A DNA stretch of 6,802 nucleotides from Verrucomicrobiales bacterium (GCA_003517285.1 DPAW01000305.1:927-7728), one strand, 5' to 3'; numbered from the stretch's first letter, positions 1 through 6,802 are shown. Numbers and translations: made by a program. Notes: generated by a model not told the origin, from the sequence alone.

Positions 1-899
1 TTATCCAAGCGACGCTCATGGCGACCACCCTCAAAATCGTCCTTCAAAAAGGCATCAATAATTCCCTTGGCTGTTTCAGCCCCGGTTTGAGTCGCACTCA
101 AGCACAGTACGTTAGCGTCATTGTGGCGACGGGTGATCGCGGCGGTCTCTGCATCAGTCACTAACGCGGCGCGCACTCCGGAAATTTTATTGGCGGCAAT
201 GCTCATGCCGATACCAGTTTTACAAATCAACAATCCCATAGTGTGCTGGCCGCTGGCCACGCTGCGGGCCACCGCCTGTGCGAAGTCAGGATAATCGCAG
301 GAATCATCGCTAACCGGACCATAATCCTGCACGGCAATACCCTGCCCGTCGAGGTGAGCCTTCAGGTTTTCCTTTAGTTCAAATCCACCATGATCCGCGC
401 CCAGCGCAAATGTCATCTGAGTGTTGATTTCGTCTGTCATTGATTGTTGTTCCAAAAAGGGGATGATCGATTCAACGCCCTGCTTAATCTCATCGCGGCA
501 AGCCTGATAGACGCCCAGATCGCGGCCAAAGGGATCGGAAATCTCTCTTTCATTCCGGGGTAGAGTATCGACAAATTCCCGCAGTAAAAAAATCTTCTCC
601 CGCGCCTGCGGAAAATAACGGACCAAATTGTCCACGTGCCCGTGGGCCAGCCCGAAAATGTAATCCATCTCCGCCACCAGTTCGGGCGTCAACTGGGTGC
701 TACGCTGGGCGCGGATGTCGATGCCTAGCTCGTCCATGGCGGTCACTGAGTTCGTGCTGGGTGATTGGCCATCTACGGCCGACAGGCCGGCCGACAGCGG
801 TTCAAAGCCTCCCCGCTCACTGGTCAGTTCGCGGAAGAAACCTTCGGCCATCGGGCTGCGACAGATGTTGCCCGTACAGACAAAGAGAACTTTTTTCAT
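1..899 (-). CDS. Fused low-molecular-weight protein tyrosine phosphatase / ribose-5-phosphate isomerase B (3' end cut by window edge)
   Basis: I translated this frame by hand from the ATG at 899. It runs 299 codons with no stop and leaves the window mid-codon, so the C-terminus is missing (probably 10-20 residues, judged from E. coli RpiB at 149 aa). Residues 1 to about 150 are a low-molecular-weight phosphatase: the N-terminus reads MKKVLFVCTGNICRSPMAEG, giving the P-loop C8-x5-R14-S15, and the general-acid Asp lies in SDPFG at D122. Residues about 162-299 are RpiB: ADHGGF (D169, H170), ICKTGIGMSIAANK (C226, T228), RRHNDANVL (H259) and GGRHERR (R293, R297). These match E. coli D9, H10, C66, T68, H99, R133 and R137 with a constant offset of 160 and no gaps. 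RpiB interconverts ribulose-5-phosphate and ribose-5-phosphate; the phosphatase substrate is unknown. The protein should be cytosolic, as no signal peptide or membrane segment is visible. The gene starts 30 bases after purD and is probably co-transcribed. No good Shine-Dalgarno sequence precedes the ATG. The fusion could also yield separate RpiB from internal Met154 or Met162. Confidence 0.93.
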   Translation of the reverse strand, partial: MKKVLFVCTGNICRSPMAEGFFRELTSERGGFEPLSAGLSAVDGQSPSTNSVTAMDELGIDIRAQRSTQLTPELVAEMDYIFGLAHGHVDNLVRYFPQAREKIFLLREFVDTLPRNEREISDPFGRDLGVYQACRDEIKQGVESIIPFLEQQSMTDEINTQMTFALGADHGGFELKENLKAHLDGQGIAVQDYGPVSDDSCDYPDFAQAVARSVASGQHTMGLLICKTGIGMSIAANKISGVRAALVTDAETAAITRRHNDANVLCLSATQTGAETAKGIIDAFLKDDFEGGRHERRLD

Positions 900-929
900 G
901 GCCCTAGATGGGCGACAGCGCGAAAGTTT

Positions 930-2222
930 TTAATTCCGCAATGCCTTGGAGGCAATATCCCTGCGAACATGCGCGTCTTCAAACTTTATTTTATCCACAG
1001 CGGCATAGGCCTGATCCCGCGCCGCGGCGAGGTCCGCGCCCAGCGCCGTGACACCCAGCACGCGGCCTCCACTAGTGACAATCTCGCCATCGGCCAGCTG
1101 CGTGCCGGCGTGAAACACCTTCACGCCCTCCAGCGCGTCAGCGTCCTCAATACCTTCGATCAACACGCCTTTCGGATAACTGCCCGGATAACCGCCCGAA
1201 GCCATCACTACGCAGACCGAGGCTTCCGACTTCCAGCTCACATCCATCTCGGCCAAGCGCCGGTCGATGCAGGCCTCAAAGAGATCGACCAGATCGGTCT
1301 CAAGCCGCATGAGGTACACCTGTGTTTCCGGGTCGCCCCAGCGTGCATTGAACTCCAGCACCTTCGGACCATCGGCCGTAAGCATCAGGCCGGGATACAG
1401 CATCCCGCGAAAATCAATCCCCTCCGACTCACAACCGCGCAGCCACGGCTCCACCACTGCGGCCGCGGCGGCCTGCAGTTCCTCCTCGGTGAGAAACGGT
1501 GCGGGCGAATAGGTGCCCATGCCGCCGGTGTTCAGACCCTTATCACCGTCCAGCGCGCGTTTATGATCCTGCGAGGTGGGAAACAAAATGTAAGACCGGC
1601 CATCGGCCAGCACATGCAGGCTCACCTCGATGCCCTCAAGAAATTCCTGAATGACCACGCTGGAGCCGGCCTCGCCGAATTGTTCATCGACCATGATCGA
1701 GTCGATCGCCGCCTCGGATTCCTCGATCGTTTGACACAACAGTACGCCCTTACCCAGCGCGAGCCCGTCGGCCTTCACCGCGCATTTGCCGTCCAGCTCC
1801 GCGGCAAAAGCCTTGGCAGCCGTGGGGAAATCGAATGTGCCCGAGCGCGCCGTGGGGATGTTGTGACGCGCCATAAAATCCTGACTGAACACCTTGCTCG
1901 ATTCAAACCGCGCCGCCGACTGGTTCGGCCCCCAAATGCGCAGGCCGTGTTCCTCGAACAAATCCACAATACCCATCGCCAGCGGATTATCTGGTCCCAC
2001 CACCGTGAGATCCGGCTTCTGTTCCTTGGCGAACATCACCAGTGCCGGCAAATCCTCCGCGCCCACCGCCACGCATTCCACCGGCTCCCCGTTGCGTGTA
2101 AATTCGCCCGCGATGCCGCCGTTGCCCGGCGCCACCCACAGCTGGGTCACCCGCTCGCTCTGTGCCAGCTTCCACGCCAGCGCATGTTCCCGGCCGCCGC
2201 CGCCGATGAGTAGGACTTTCAT
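930..2222 (-). CDS. purD: Phosphoribosylamine-glycine ligase (GAR synthetase)
   Basis: This 430-residue protein has the usual PurD length and is complete. It catalyses the second step of purine synthesis, joining glycine to 5-phosphoribosylamine with ATP to give GAR. In order: the N-terminal nucleotide-fold glycine loop GGGGREHALAWK (from residue 7), GPDNPLAMG (76-84), the ATP-grasp segment VKADGLALGKGV (149-160), SQDHKRALDGDKG (217-229), NTGGMGTYSPAP (231-242), and the metal/ATP-binding block EFNARWGDPETQ (290-301), where E290 and N292 are the expected Mg ligands. All hallmark residues are present and the frame is unbroken. The ATG overlaps the purM stop by one base (TAATG), and an AGGTGA sequence lies ten bases upstream, so translation is probably coupled to purM. 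The substrate of PurD is the unstable product of PurF, encoded two genes upstream. A 482-codon open frame on the opposite strand (765-2213) is a shadow of this GC-rich gene. Confidence 0.98.
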   Translation of the reverse strand: MKVLLIGGGGREHALAWKLAQSERVTQLWVAPGNGGIAGEFTRNGEPVECVAVGAEDLPALVMFAKEQKPDLTVVGPDNPLAMGIVDLFEEHGLRIWGPNQSAARFESSKVFSQDFMARHNIPTARSGTFDFPTAAKAFAAELDGKCAVKADGLALGKGVLLCQTIEESEAAIDSIMVDEQFGEAGSSVVIQEFLEGIEVSLHVLADGRSYILFPTSQDHKRALDGDKGLNTGGMGTYSPAPFLTEEELQAAAAAVVEPWLRGCESEGIDFRGMLYPGLMLTADGPKVLEFNARWGDPETQVYLMRLETDLVDLFEACIDRRLAEMDVSWKSEASVCVVMASGGYPGSYPKGVLIEGIEDADALEGVKVFHAGTQLADGEIVTSGGRVLGVTALGADLAAARDQAYAAVDKIKFEDAHVRRDIASKALRN

Positions 2223-2224
2223 TA
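2220..2224 (-). promoter_or_regulatory. purM stop / purD start overlap (TAATG)
   Basis: The purM TAA (2224-2222) and the purD ATG (2222-2220) share one base. Such overlaps usually mean translational coupling, which would help keep PurM and PurD in proportion. The overlap is direct observation; coupling is inferred from general knowledge. Confidence 0.75.
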
Positions 2225-3274
2225 GCTCAGTTTCACCTTCCCGCGGCCCTTTGTGACTTCGCCGACAATCCAGGCATCGTGACCGCGGCGACGGATGCTG
2301 CGTAACACGCTGTCGGCCTTGGAGCCGCTGACAATGGCGGTCATGCCGATGCCCATGTTGAAGACCTGATGCATCTCGGTGTTGTCCACCTTGCCATATT
2401 TTTCAATCAACTCAAACACCGGCAACACCGGCCAACTGCCGCGCTCAATGGTAACACCGCAGTTTTTAGGCAGAACACGCGGGATGTTGTCTAGGAACCC
2501 GCCGCCAGTGAGGTGCGCGAAGCCTTTGATCACGCGGGCGCGGCCGGGCTTGTTATAGCTCTTGAGCAGCGCCTGCACCACGGGACCGTAGCTCACGTGC
2601 ACCTTCAGCAGTTCATCGCCCACACTGCCGCCCAGCTCCGGCACACGCGAGCGCGGCTTGAGCTTGAGGATGTCAAAAAAAACTTTGCGGGCGAGCGAAT
2701 AACCGTTGGTGTGCAGCCCGCTGGAGGCCAGGCCGATTACGGCGTCGCCGAGCTTGATGCCGCGTCCATCGAGCATGCGGGATTTCTCAACCACACCGAC
2801 GATCGTGCCACTCACGTCGTACTCCCCTTTCTGGTAAAAGCCGGGCATCTGGGCGGTCTCGCCGCCGATCAGGGCGCAGTTGTTTTCCGCACACCCCTGA
2901 GCAAAGCCGGCTACGATTTCTTCGAACACATTCGGCTTCAGCTCGCCAGTGCCTAGGTAATCGAGAAAGAATAACGGCTCGGCACCCAGCACAGTGATAT
3001 CGTCCACGCAGTGGTTCACCAAATCTTGACCGATGGTGTGGTGACGGTTCATGGCGAAAGCCACCTTCAGCTTAGTGCCCACACCGTCCACGCTGGAGAC
3101 GAGCACGGGCTGTTTGTATTTGCCTGGCTTCAGCGCGAACAAACCGCCAAAGCCACCGACCTTGCCGAGCACCTCGGGCCGGGATGCCGCCGAGAGCAAC
3201 CGACCGAGGCCAGATTTCAGGGAATTACTCACTTCCAAATTAACACCAGCAGCAGCGTAAGCGGTCTTGGCCAT
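2222..3274 (-). CDS. purM: Phosphoribosylformylglycinamidine cyclo-ligase (AIR synthetase)
   Basis: This complete 350-residue protein has the usual PurM length (about 345 aa). It closes the imidazole ring: FGAM plus ATP gives AIR. It belongs to the same structural superfamily as PurL, encoded two genes upstream. Visible motifs in order: LVSSVDGVGTKLKVA (about 58-72), GAEPLFFLDYLGTGEL (97-112), ALIGGETAQMPGFY (134-147), GEYDVSGTIVGVVEK (150-164), GLASSGLHTNGYSL (181-194) and AHLTGGGFLDNIPR (253-266). The common CVND segment reads CVDD (residues 89-92), a conservative change. The start at 3274 is chosen because the protein begins MAKTAYAAAGV, typical of PurM, and lies 10 bases after the purF stop. 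No Shine-Dalgarno sequence is evident: the upstream bases read AGCTAAAAAATC. The stop overlaps the purD ATG. Confidence 0.98.
   Translation of the reverse strand: MAKTAYAAAGVNLEVSNSLKSGLGRLLSAASRPEVLGKVGGFGGLFALKPGKYKQPVLVSSVDGVGTKLKVAFAMNRHHTIGQDLVNHCVDDITVLGAEPLFFLDYLGTGELKPNVFEEIVAGFAQGCAENNCALIGGETAQMPGFYQKGEYDVSGTIVGVVEKSRMLDGRGIKLGDAVIGLASSGLHTNGYSLARKVFFDILKLKPRSRVPELGGSVGDELLKVHVSYGPVVQALLKSYNKPGRARVIKGFAHLTGGGFLDNIPRVLPKNCGVTIERGSWPVLPVFELIEKYGKVDNTEMHQVFNMGIGMTAIVSGSKADSVLRSIRRRGHDAWIVGEVTKGRGKVKLS
2233..2238 (-). promoter_or_regulatory. purD: Shine-Dalgarno-like site for purD
   Basis: The minus strand reads AGGTGA ten bases before the purD ATG, inside the last codons of purM. It matches the AGGUGA part of the classic anti-Shine-Dalgarno complement and supports the chosen purD start. 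It is the only reasonable site of this kind that I find before any of the four starts in the window. Confidence 0.5.
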
Positions 3275-3284
3275 GATTTTTTAG

Positions 3285-4787
3285 CTATTGTTCTGGTGTA
3301 CTGGAAACGGTTAGTAGCGAGAGCTGTTTGAAATCTTGCTCTCCGTGTTCGTCAATTAAATTGGTGGGATAATCACCAGTGAAACAGTGATCGGTATACT
3401 GCGGACAGTCATTATCACGACCTTTGGGATGTCCCATAGCTCGATATAAACCATCTACAGAGAGAAAAGATAAACTATCAGCTCCAAGATAATCACCCAT
3501 CTCCTTAAGAGATTTCGTTGCCGCCAACAATTGATCCTGACTTGGCGTATCAATACCGTAAAAATCAGGATGGGTAATTGGAGGAGCAGCAATTCGCATA
3601 TGAACTTCAGAAGCTCCTGCATCCCTCATCATCTGCACTATTTTAACCGAAGTCGTTCCGCGCACAATAGAGTCATCTACCAACACAATTTTTTTTCCCC
3701 CAACCAGCGCGCGATTAGCATTATGTTTTAACTTAACTGAGAATGCCCGAATGGATTGCTGAGGTTCAATAAACGTCCGGCCCACATAGTGATTACGTAT
3801 AATACCCAACTCAAATGGCACACCAGATTCCTCGGAGTATCCAACGGCCGACGGCACACCAGAATCCGGCACCGGAATGATCATATCAGCCTCTACATGA
3901 CTCTCCTTTGCCAGTTCGCGTCCAAGGCTTTTTCGACATTCATAGACACTATGCCCACCCACGATGCTGTCGGGCCGAGCGAAGTAAATATATTCGAAAA
4001 TACAGTGCCGAACTTTCTTTTTCGGAAACGGATGATAACTCTTTAGTCCGCGTTTGGTAATAACAACCACCTCACCATTTTCTATTTCCCGAATGAAATT
4101 AGCCCCGATGATATCCAATGCACAGGTTTCCGATGCCAAAATATAACTTCCATCCAGCTCGCCGAGCACCAATGGCCTTATACCAAGAGGGTCACGAACA
4201 CCGATCATTTTTTTATTGGTTAACCCCAACAAGGCATATGCCCCTTCAACCTGAGCTAGCGCATCCACAAACCGGTCTATGGTCTTTGTTTTTTCACTGC
4301 GCGCTACAAGGTGGAGTACCGTCTCTGTATCAGAAGTAGATTGAAATATCGCACCGGCTTTCTCTAGGTCTTTTCTAAGTGAAAGAGCGTTTGTTAGATT
4401 CCCATTGTGAGCCAAAGCAAATCCTCCTCCGGCAAGATCGGCGAAAAGCGGTTGAACGTTCCGGAGAATAGTATCACCCGTAGTGGAATAACGCACATGA
4501 CCAATCGCATTCCCACCCTTTAGCCGATCGATTATCCGGGGTTTAGTGAAGTTTTCACTTACTAATCCCAACCGACGCTCAGCATAAAATTGTTTACCAT
4601 CTGAACTTACAATACCTACTGCCTCCTGCCCTCTGTGCTGTAAGGCATGCAATCCTAATGTGGTCAAAGTAGCTGAGTCAGCATGATCGAATATTCCGAA
4701 AACACCGCATTCCTCACGAAGAGAATCCCCATCAACAACTCGGGGATCAACCGACAATTTTGAGGAGCTATTATCTGAGAAAATCAT
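3285..4787 (-). CDS. purF: Amidophosphoribosyltransferase (glutamine PRPP amidotransferase), with propeptide
   Basis: PurF commits the cell to purine synthesis by making 5-phosphoribosylamine from PRPP and glutamine. I chose the ATG at 4787, giving 500 residues; a longer open frame to 4910 would overlap purL by over 100 bases, and its extra residues resemble nothing in the family. The N-terminal glutaminase domain starts at the nucleophile C27 in REECGVFGIF, so residues 1-26 should be a cleaved propeptide. Also visible are HALQHRGQEAVG (47-58), GHVRYSTTG (96-104), AHNGNLTNA (126-134) and QSTSDTE (149-155). The phosphoribosyltransferase domain has EYIYFARPDS (265-274), IPVPDSG (304-310) and the PRPP loop VLVDDSIVRGTTS (368-380). 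Of the four Fe-S ligand cysteines of the Bacillus enzyme, C262 and C461 remain, but D408 and Y464 occupy the other two places. The tail CPQYTDHCFTGDYPTNL and the wording of the N-terminal half recall alpha-proteobacterial PurF. Sampled G+C is about 46%, against about 64% in neighbouring genes. Confidence 0.97.
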   Translation of the reverse strand: MIFSDNSSSKLSVDPRVVDGDSLREECGVFGIFDHADSATLTTLGLHALQHRGQEAVGIVSSDGKQFYAERRLGLVSENFTKPRIIDRLKGGNAIGHVRYSTTGDTILRNVQPLFADLAGGGFALAHNGNLTNALSLRKDLEKAGAIFQSTSDTETVLHLVARSEKTKTIDRFVDALAQVEGAYALLGLTNKKMIGVRDPLGIRPLVLGELDGSYILASETCALDIIGANFIREIENGEVVVITKRGLKSYHPFPKKKVRHCIFEYIYFARPDSIVGGHSVYECRKSLGRELAKESHVEADMIIPVPDSGVPSAVGYSEESGVPFELGIIRNHYVGRTFIEPQQSIRAFSVKLKHNANRALVGGKKIVLVDDSIVRGTTSVKIVQMMRDAGASEVHMRIAAPPITHPDFYGIDTPSQDQLLAATKSLKEMGDYLGADSLSFLSVDGLYRAMGHPKGRDNDCPQYTDHCFTGDYPTNLIDEHGEQDFKQLSLLTVSSTPEQ

Positions 4788-4797
4788 TACTTCATTA
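4785..4797 (-). promoter_or_regulatory. purL-purF junction with a double TAATG and a two-codon mini-ORF
   Basis: Read on the minus strand, the junction is TAATGAAGTAATG. The purL stop TAA (4797-4795) shares a base with an ATG (4795-4793), which opens ATG-AAG-TAA; that stop (4789-4787) shares a base with the purF ATG (4787-4785). No Shine-Dalgarno sequence stands before either ATG, so the layout suits termination-reinitiation by ribosomes leaving purL. The layout is seen directly; the coupling role is inferred. Confidence 0.5.
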
Positions 4798-6802
4798 TGC
4801 CATCGCGTTTCCGATTGAATTCCACCAGAGATCATGCAAACCCACAACCTCCCAATGATGGTCGCCGGTGAGAGTCCTGAGCTTAAGCTGTTTACCACCC
4901 ACGGTGCCAATCCGTTGGGCCGGCACGCCCAAAAGCTTGGCGCGCTCCACGGCTTTCACCGCGTCCAACTCGGAGGTGGTGATAACCACGCGCCCGTGGC
5001 TCTCGCCAAAGAGCAACGCATCCAGACGGACATCTTCCACAGTAGACAAGTCGATTTCCGCCCCGAGAAAACGCGGTGTATTGCGGGCTTCCAGCTCCGA
5101 AAAGGTGCACTCGGCCAGTGCCACCGCTAGGCCGCCCTCGGAGCAGTCGTGTGCACTTTTCACCAGATCACTCTGGATCAGGCCCAGCAACGTGGTGCCC
5201 AGCGTGCGTTCGGTTTCGAGATTGCAGCGGGGCGGTTGACCGGTCTTGGCCTCATGCGCAACCTGCAGGTAAGCCGAGCCGCCCAGACCTTGCAGGGCAT
5301 CTTCGGAGTCCACTGGGGAGCCCAGAAGAATTACGGCGTCGCCGTCCTCCTTAAACCACTGCGTGGTCACGTGCCGTTCCTCCTCCACCAACCCGGCCAT
5401 GGCTACGGTGGGCGTGGGATCAATCGCCCCGTCCGGATTCTGATTGTAGAGACTCACGTTGCCGCCGGTCACCGGTGCATCAAAGGCGATGCAGCCCTCG
5501 GCCAAACCGCGCACCGCTTCCTTGAGCTGCCAAAAGAGCTCAGGATTGTGCGGATTCCCGAAATTCAAATTATCCGTGGTCCCAATCGGCGTGGCGCCGC
5601 TGCAGGCCAGGTTGCGAGCGCATTCAGCCACCGCCGCCTTGGAGCCTTCGTAAGGATCGAGGTACACGTGCGTCGCGTTGCAATCAACCGCCAGCGCCAC
5701 AAGTTTCTCGGGAAAGTCCTCACGATCATCGCCACCCGGCACACTGTCGGCCTTGATGCGAATCACCGCGGCATCGCTGCCGGGATTCACCATCGTGTTG
5801 GCGCGCACCATGTGATCGTACTGGCGGTAGACCCAGTTTTTCGAAGCGATGCTGGGCCATTCCAGCAGCTTTTCCAGCGCCTCAGTGGGATCCTTCAAAT
5901 CCTCCACGCCGGCCAATGTGAAGCTACGCACCTCGGCTAGGTAAGCCGGTTCCTTGGCTTCGCGGTGATATATTGGCGCATCATCAGCCAGCTTGCTGGC
6001 CGGTAAATCTGCCACCACCTCGCCGTGATTTTTCACCACCATCTGGCCGGAATCGGTCACAAACCCAATCTCCGCCCACGGCAAATCCCATTTGTCAAAA
6101 ATGCGTTTCACCTCTTCCTCTCGCCCCTTGGTGACGATGATGAGCATGCGCTCCTGCGATTCGCTCAACAGAATCTCGTAGGGCGTCATACCCGGGCTGC
6201 GTTGAGGCACCTTGGCCAGATCAATCTCAATGCCCGCGCCGCCGCGCGCAGCCGTTTCGCAGGTGGAACACGTGAGGCCCGCCGCGCCCATGTCCTGAAT
6301 GCCCGCCACCGCGCCGGTCGCCAGCAATTCCAAACAGGCCTCCATGCAGAGCTTCTCCATGAAGGGATCTCCCACCTGCACGGCACTGCGTTGTTGTTCG
6401 GCCGATTCCTCGGTGAGATCTTGCGAGGCAAATGCCGCGCCCGCCAGACCATCGCGACCGGTGGCCGGCCCGACATAAAACACCGGATTGCCCACACCCT
6501 TGGCCGCACCGCGCGCAATTTGATCATGCCGCAATACGCCAAGCGCAAAGGCGTTTACCAGCGGGTTACCTTCATAGCTTTTATCGAAATACACCTCGCC
6601 GGCCACGGTCGGAATGCCGAAGCAATTTCCGTAATGCGCAATGCCACTGACCACGCCGCGGAAGAGCCGTCGCACCTCGCTATTATCCAACTCGCCAAAG
6701 CGCAGGGAGTTGATCGCGCACACCGGGCGCGCGCCCATGGTGAAAATATCGCGGATTATCCCGCCCACGCCGGTGGCCGCCCCCTGAAATGGCTCGACCG
6801 CG
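4795..6802 (-). CDS. purL: Phosphoribosylformylglycinamidine synthase II, small PurL type (5' end cut by window edge)
   Basis: This is the C-terminal 668 codons of small-type PurL. The frame is open to the right edge; the valine codon GTG at 6768 lies inside the conserved block [18 protein letters not shown], so it is not the start. By comparison with B. subtilis PurL (742 aa), roughly 80-100 N-terminal residues are missing. The enzyme amidates FGAR to FGAM with ATP and ammonia; small PurL gets ammonia from PurQ in a complex bridged by PurS, so purS and purQ are expected elsewhere, perhaps just upstream. Motifs counted from the first whole codon: [12 protein letters not shown] (7-18), NSLRFGEL (31-38), [14 protein letters not shown] (57-70), [10 protein letters not shown] (167-176) and LSESQERM (212-219). 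Further on come [40 protein letters not shown] and LLFGESHGR. No glutaminase domain follows, which separates it from the large E. coli-type PurL. The stop codon is seven bases before purF. Confidence 0.97.
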   Translation of the reverse strand, partial: AVEPFQGAATGVGGIIRDIFTMGARPVCAINSLRFGELDNSEVRRLFRGVVSGIAHYGNCFGIPTVAGEVYFDKSYEGNPLVNAFALGVLRHDQIARGAAKGVGNPVFYVGPATGRDGLAGAAFASQDLTEESAEQQRSAVQVGDPFMEKLCMEACLELLATGAVAGIQDMGAAGLTCSTCETAARGGAGIEIDLAKVPQRSPGMTPYEILLSESQERMLIIVTKGREEEVKRIFDKWDLPWAEIGFVTDSGQMVVKNHGEVVADLPASKLADDAPIYHREAKEPAYLAEVRSFTLAGVEDLKDPTEALEKLLEWPSIASKNWVYRQYDHMVRANTMVNPGSDAAVIRIKADSVPGGDDREDFPEKLVALAVDCNATHVYLDPYEGSKAAVAECARNLACSGATPIGTTDNLNFGNPHNPELFWQLKEAVRGLAEGCIAFDAPVTGGNVSLYNQNPDGAIDPTPTVAMAGLVEEERHVTTQWFKEDGDAVILLGSPVDSEDALQGLGGSAYLQVAHEAKTGQPPRCNLETERTLGTTLLGLIQSDLVKSAHDCSEGGLAVALAECTFSELEARNTPRFLGAEIDLSTVEDVRLDALLFGESHGRVVITTSELDAVKAVERAKLLGVPAQRIGTVGGKQLKLRTLTGDHHWEVVGLHDLWWNSIGNAMA

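Noticed and set aside
1..3. TTA at the left edge as a TAA stop for the phosphatase-RpiB gene
   Set aside because: Counting codons from the ATG at 899, the last whole codon is at 3-5 and the next one starts AA and runs off the window. The stop is therefore out of frame and the gene continues.
900..929. Small hairpin GCCC-TAGAT-GGGC between purD and the phosphatase gene as a terminator
   Set aside because: The stem is only four base pairs and no U-run follows in the direction of transcription. It may lightly shield the start codon, but it does not look like an intrinsic terminator.
765..2213. A 482-codon open frame on the plus strand
   Set aside because: It is antisense to purD and partly to the phosphatase gene, rich in His and Arg, and has no recognisable domain. 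GC-rich genes often leave such long shadow frames.
4788..4910. An upstream ATG at 4910 extending purF by 41 residues
   Set aside because: The extension lies inside the purL coding region, resembles nothing in PurF, and would put a far longer leader before the catalytic Cys. The ATG at 4787 follows the purL stop closely.
6766..6768. GTG at 6768 as the purL start
   Set aside because: The frame continues upstream with [11 protein letters not shown], a conserved internal PurL block, so the true start lies beyond the window.
1..6802. Mobile elements, CRISPR arrays, tRNA genes or long repeats
   Set aside because: Coding sequence covers nearly everything on one strand, and I saw no direct repeats, inverted ends, transposase motifs or tRNA-like folds.

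Overview
The window is a compact, one-directional stretch of a bacterial chromosome. Every gene I can support lies on the minus strand and belongs to, or sits just behind, a de novo purine biosynthesis cluster. In transcription order (from high to low coordinates) these are: the 3' part of purL (small-type FGAM synthase, cut by the right edge), purF (PRPP amidotransferase), purM (AIR synthetase), purD (GAR synthetase), and a fused gene joining a low-molecular-weight protein tyrosine phosphatase to ribose-5-phosphate isomerase B (cut by the left edge). Gaps are about 30 bases or less, and purM and purD overlap by one base, so one polycistronic mRNA is likely. I see no RNA gene, mobile element, CRISPR array or convincing promoter or terminator. 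There is no gene-free stretch above 300 bases.

The genes form a short metabolic chain. RpiB interconverts ribulose-5-phosphate and ribose-5-phosphate, which PRPP synthetase (not in the window) turns into PRPP. PurF makes phosphoribosylamine from PRPP, PurD adds glycine, PurL (with PurS and PurQ, expected elsewhere) amidates FGAR, and PurM closes the imidazole ring to AIR. The order L-F-M-D recalls the Gram-positive pur operon, but purN and purH are not between purM and the end of purD.

Organism: sampled 60-base lines of purL, purM and purD run at about 58-75% G+C. The small-type PurL (PurSQL system) and the phosphatase-RpiB fusion are compatible with a bacterium outside the gamma-proteobacteria. 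A Verrucomicrobiota/PVC-like host is my guess, held at low confidence.

The points that stand out are: (i) the phosphatase-RpiB fusion read as one uninterrupted frame at the end of a purine operon; (ii) purF, which is clearly more A+T-rich (about 38-52% G+C in sampled lines) than the genes on either side and looks like an alpha-proteobacterial-type PurF, suggesting in-place gene replacement; (iii) this PurF keeps a cleavable propeptide before the catalytic Cys but lacks two of the four iron-sulfur ligand cysteines of the Bacillus enzyme; (iv) a double TAATG motif bridging purL and purF through a two-codon mini-ORF. I do not find a wholly new system here. The fusion and the purF replacement are the best leads.
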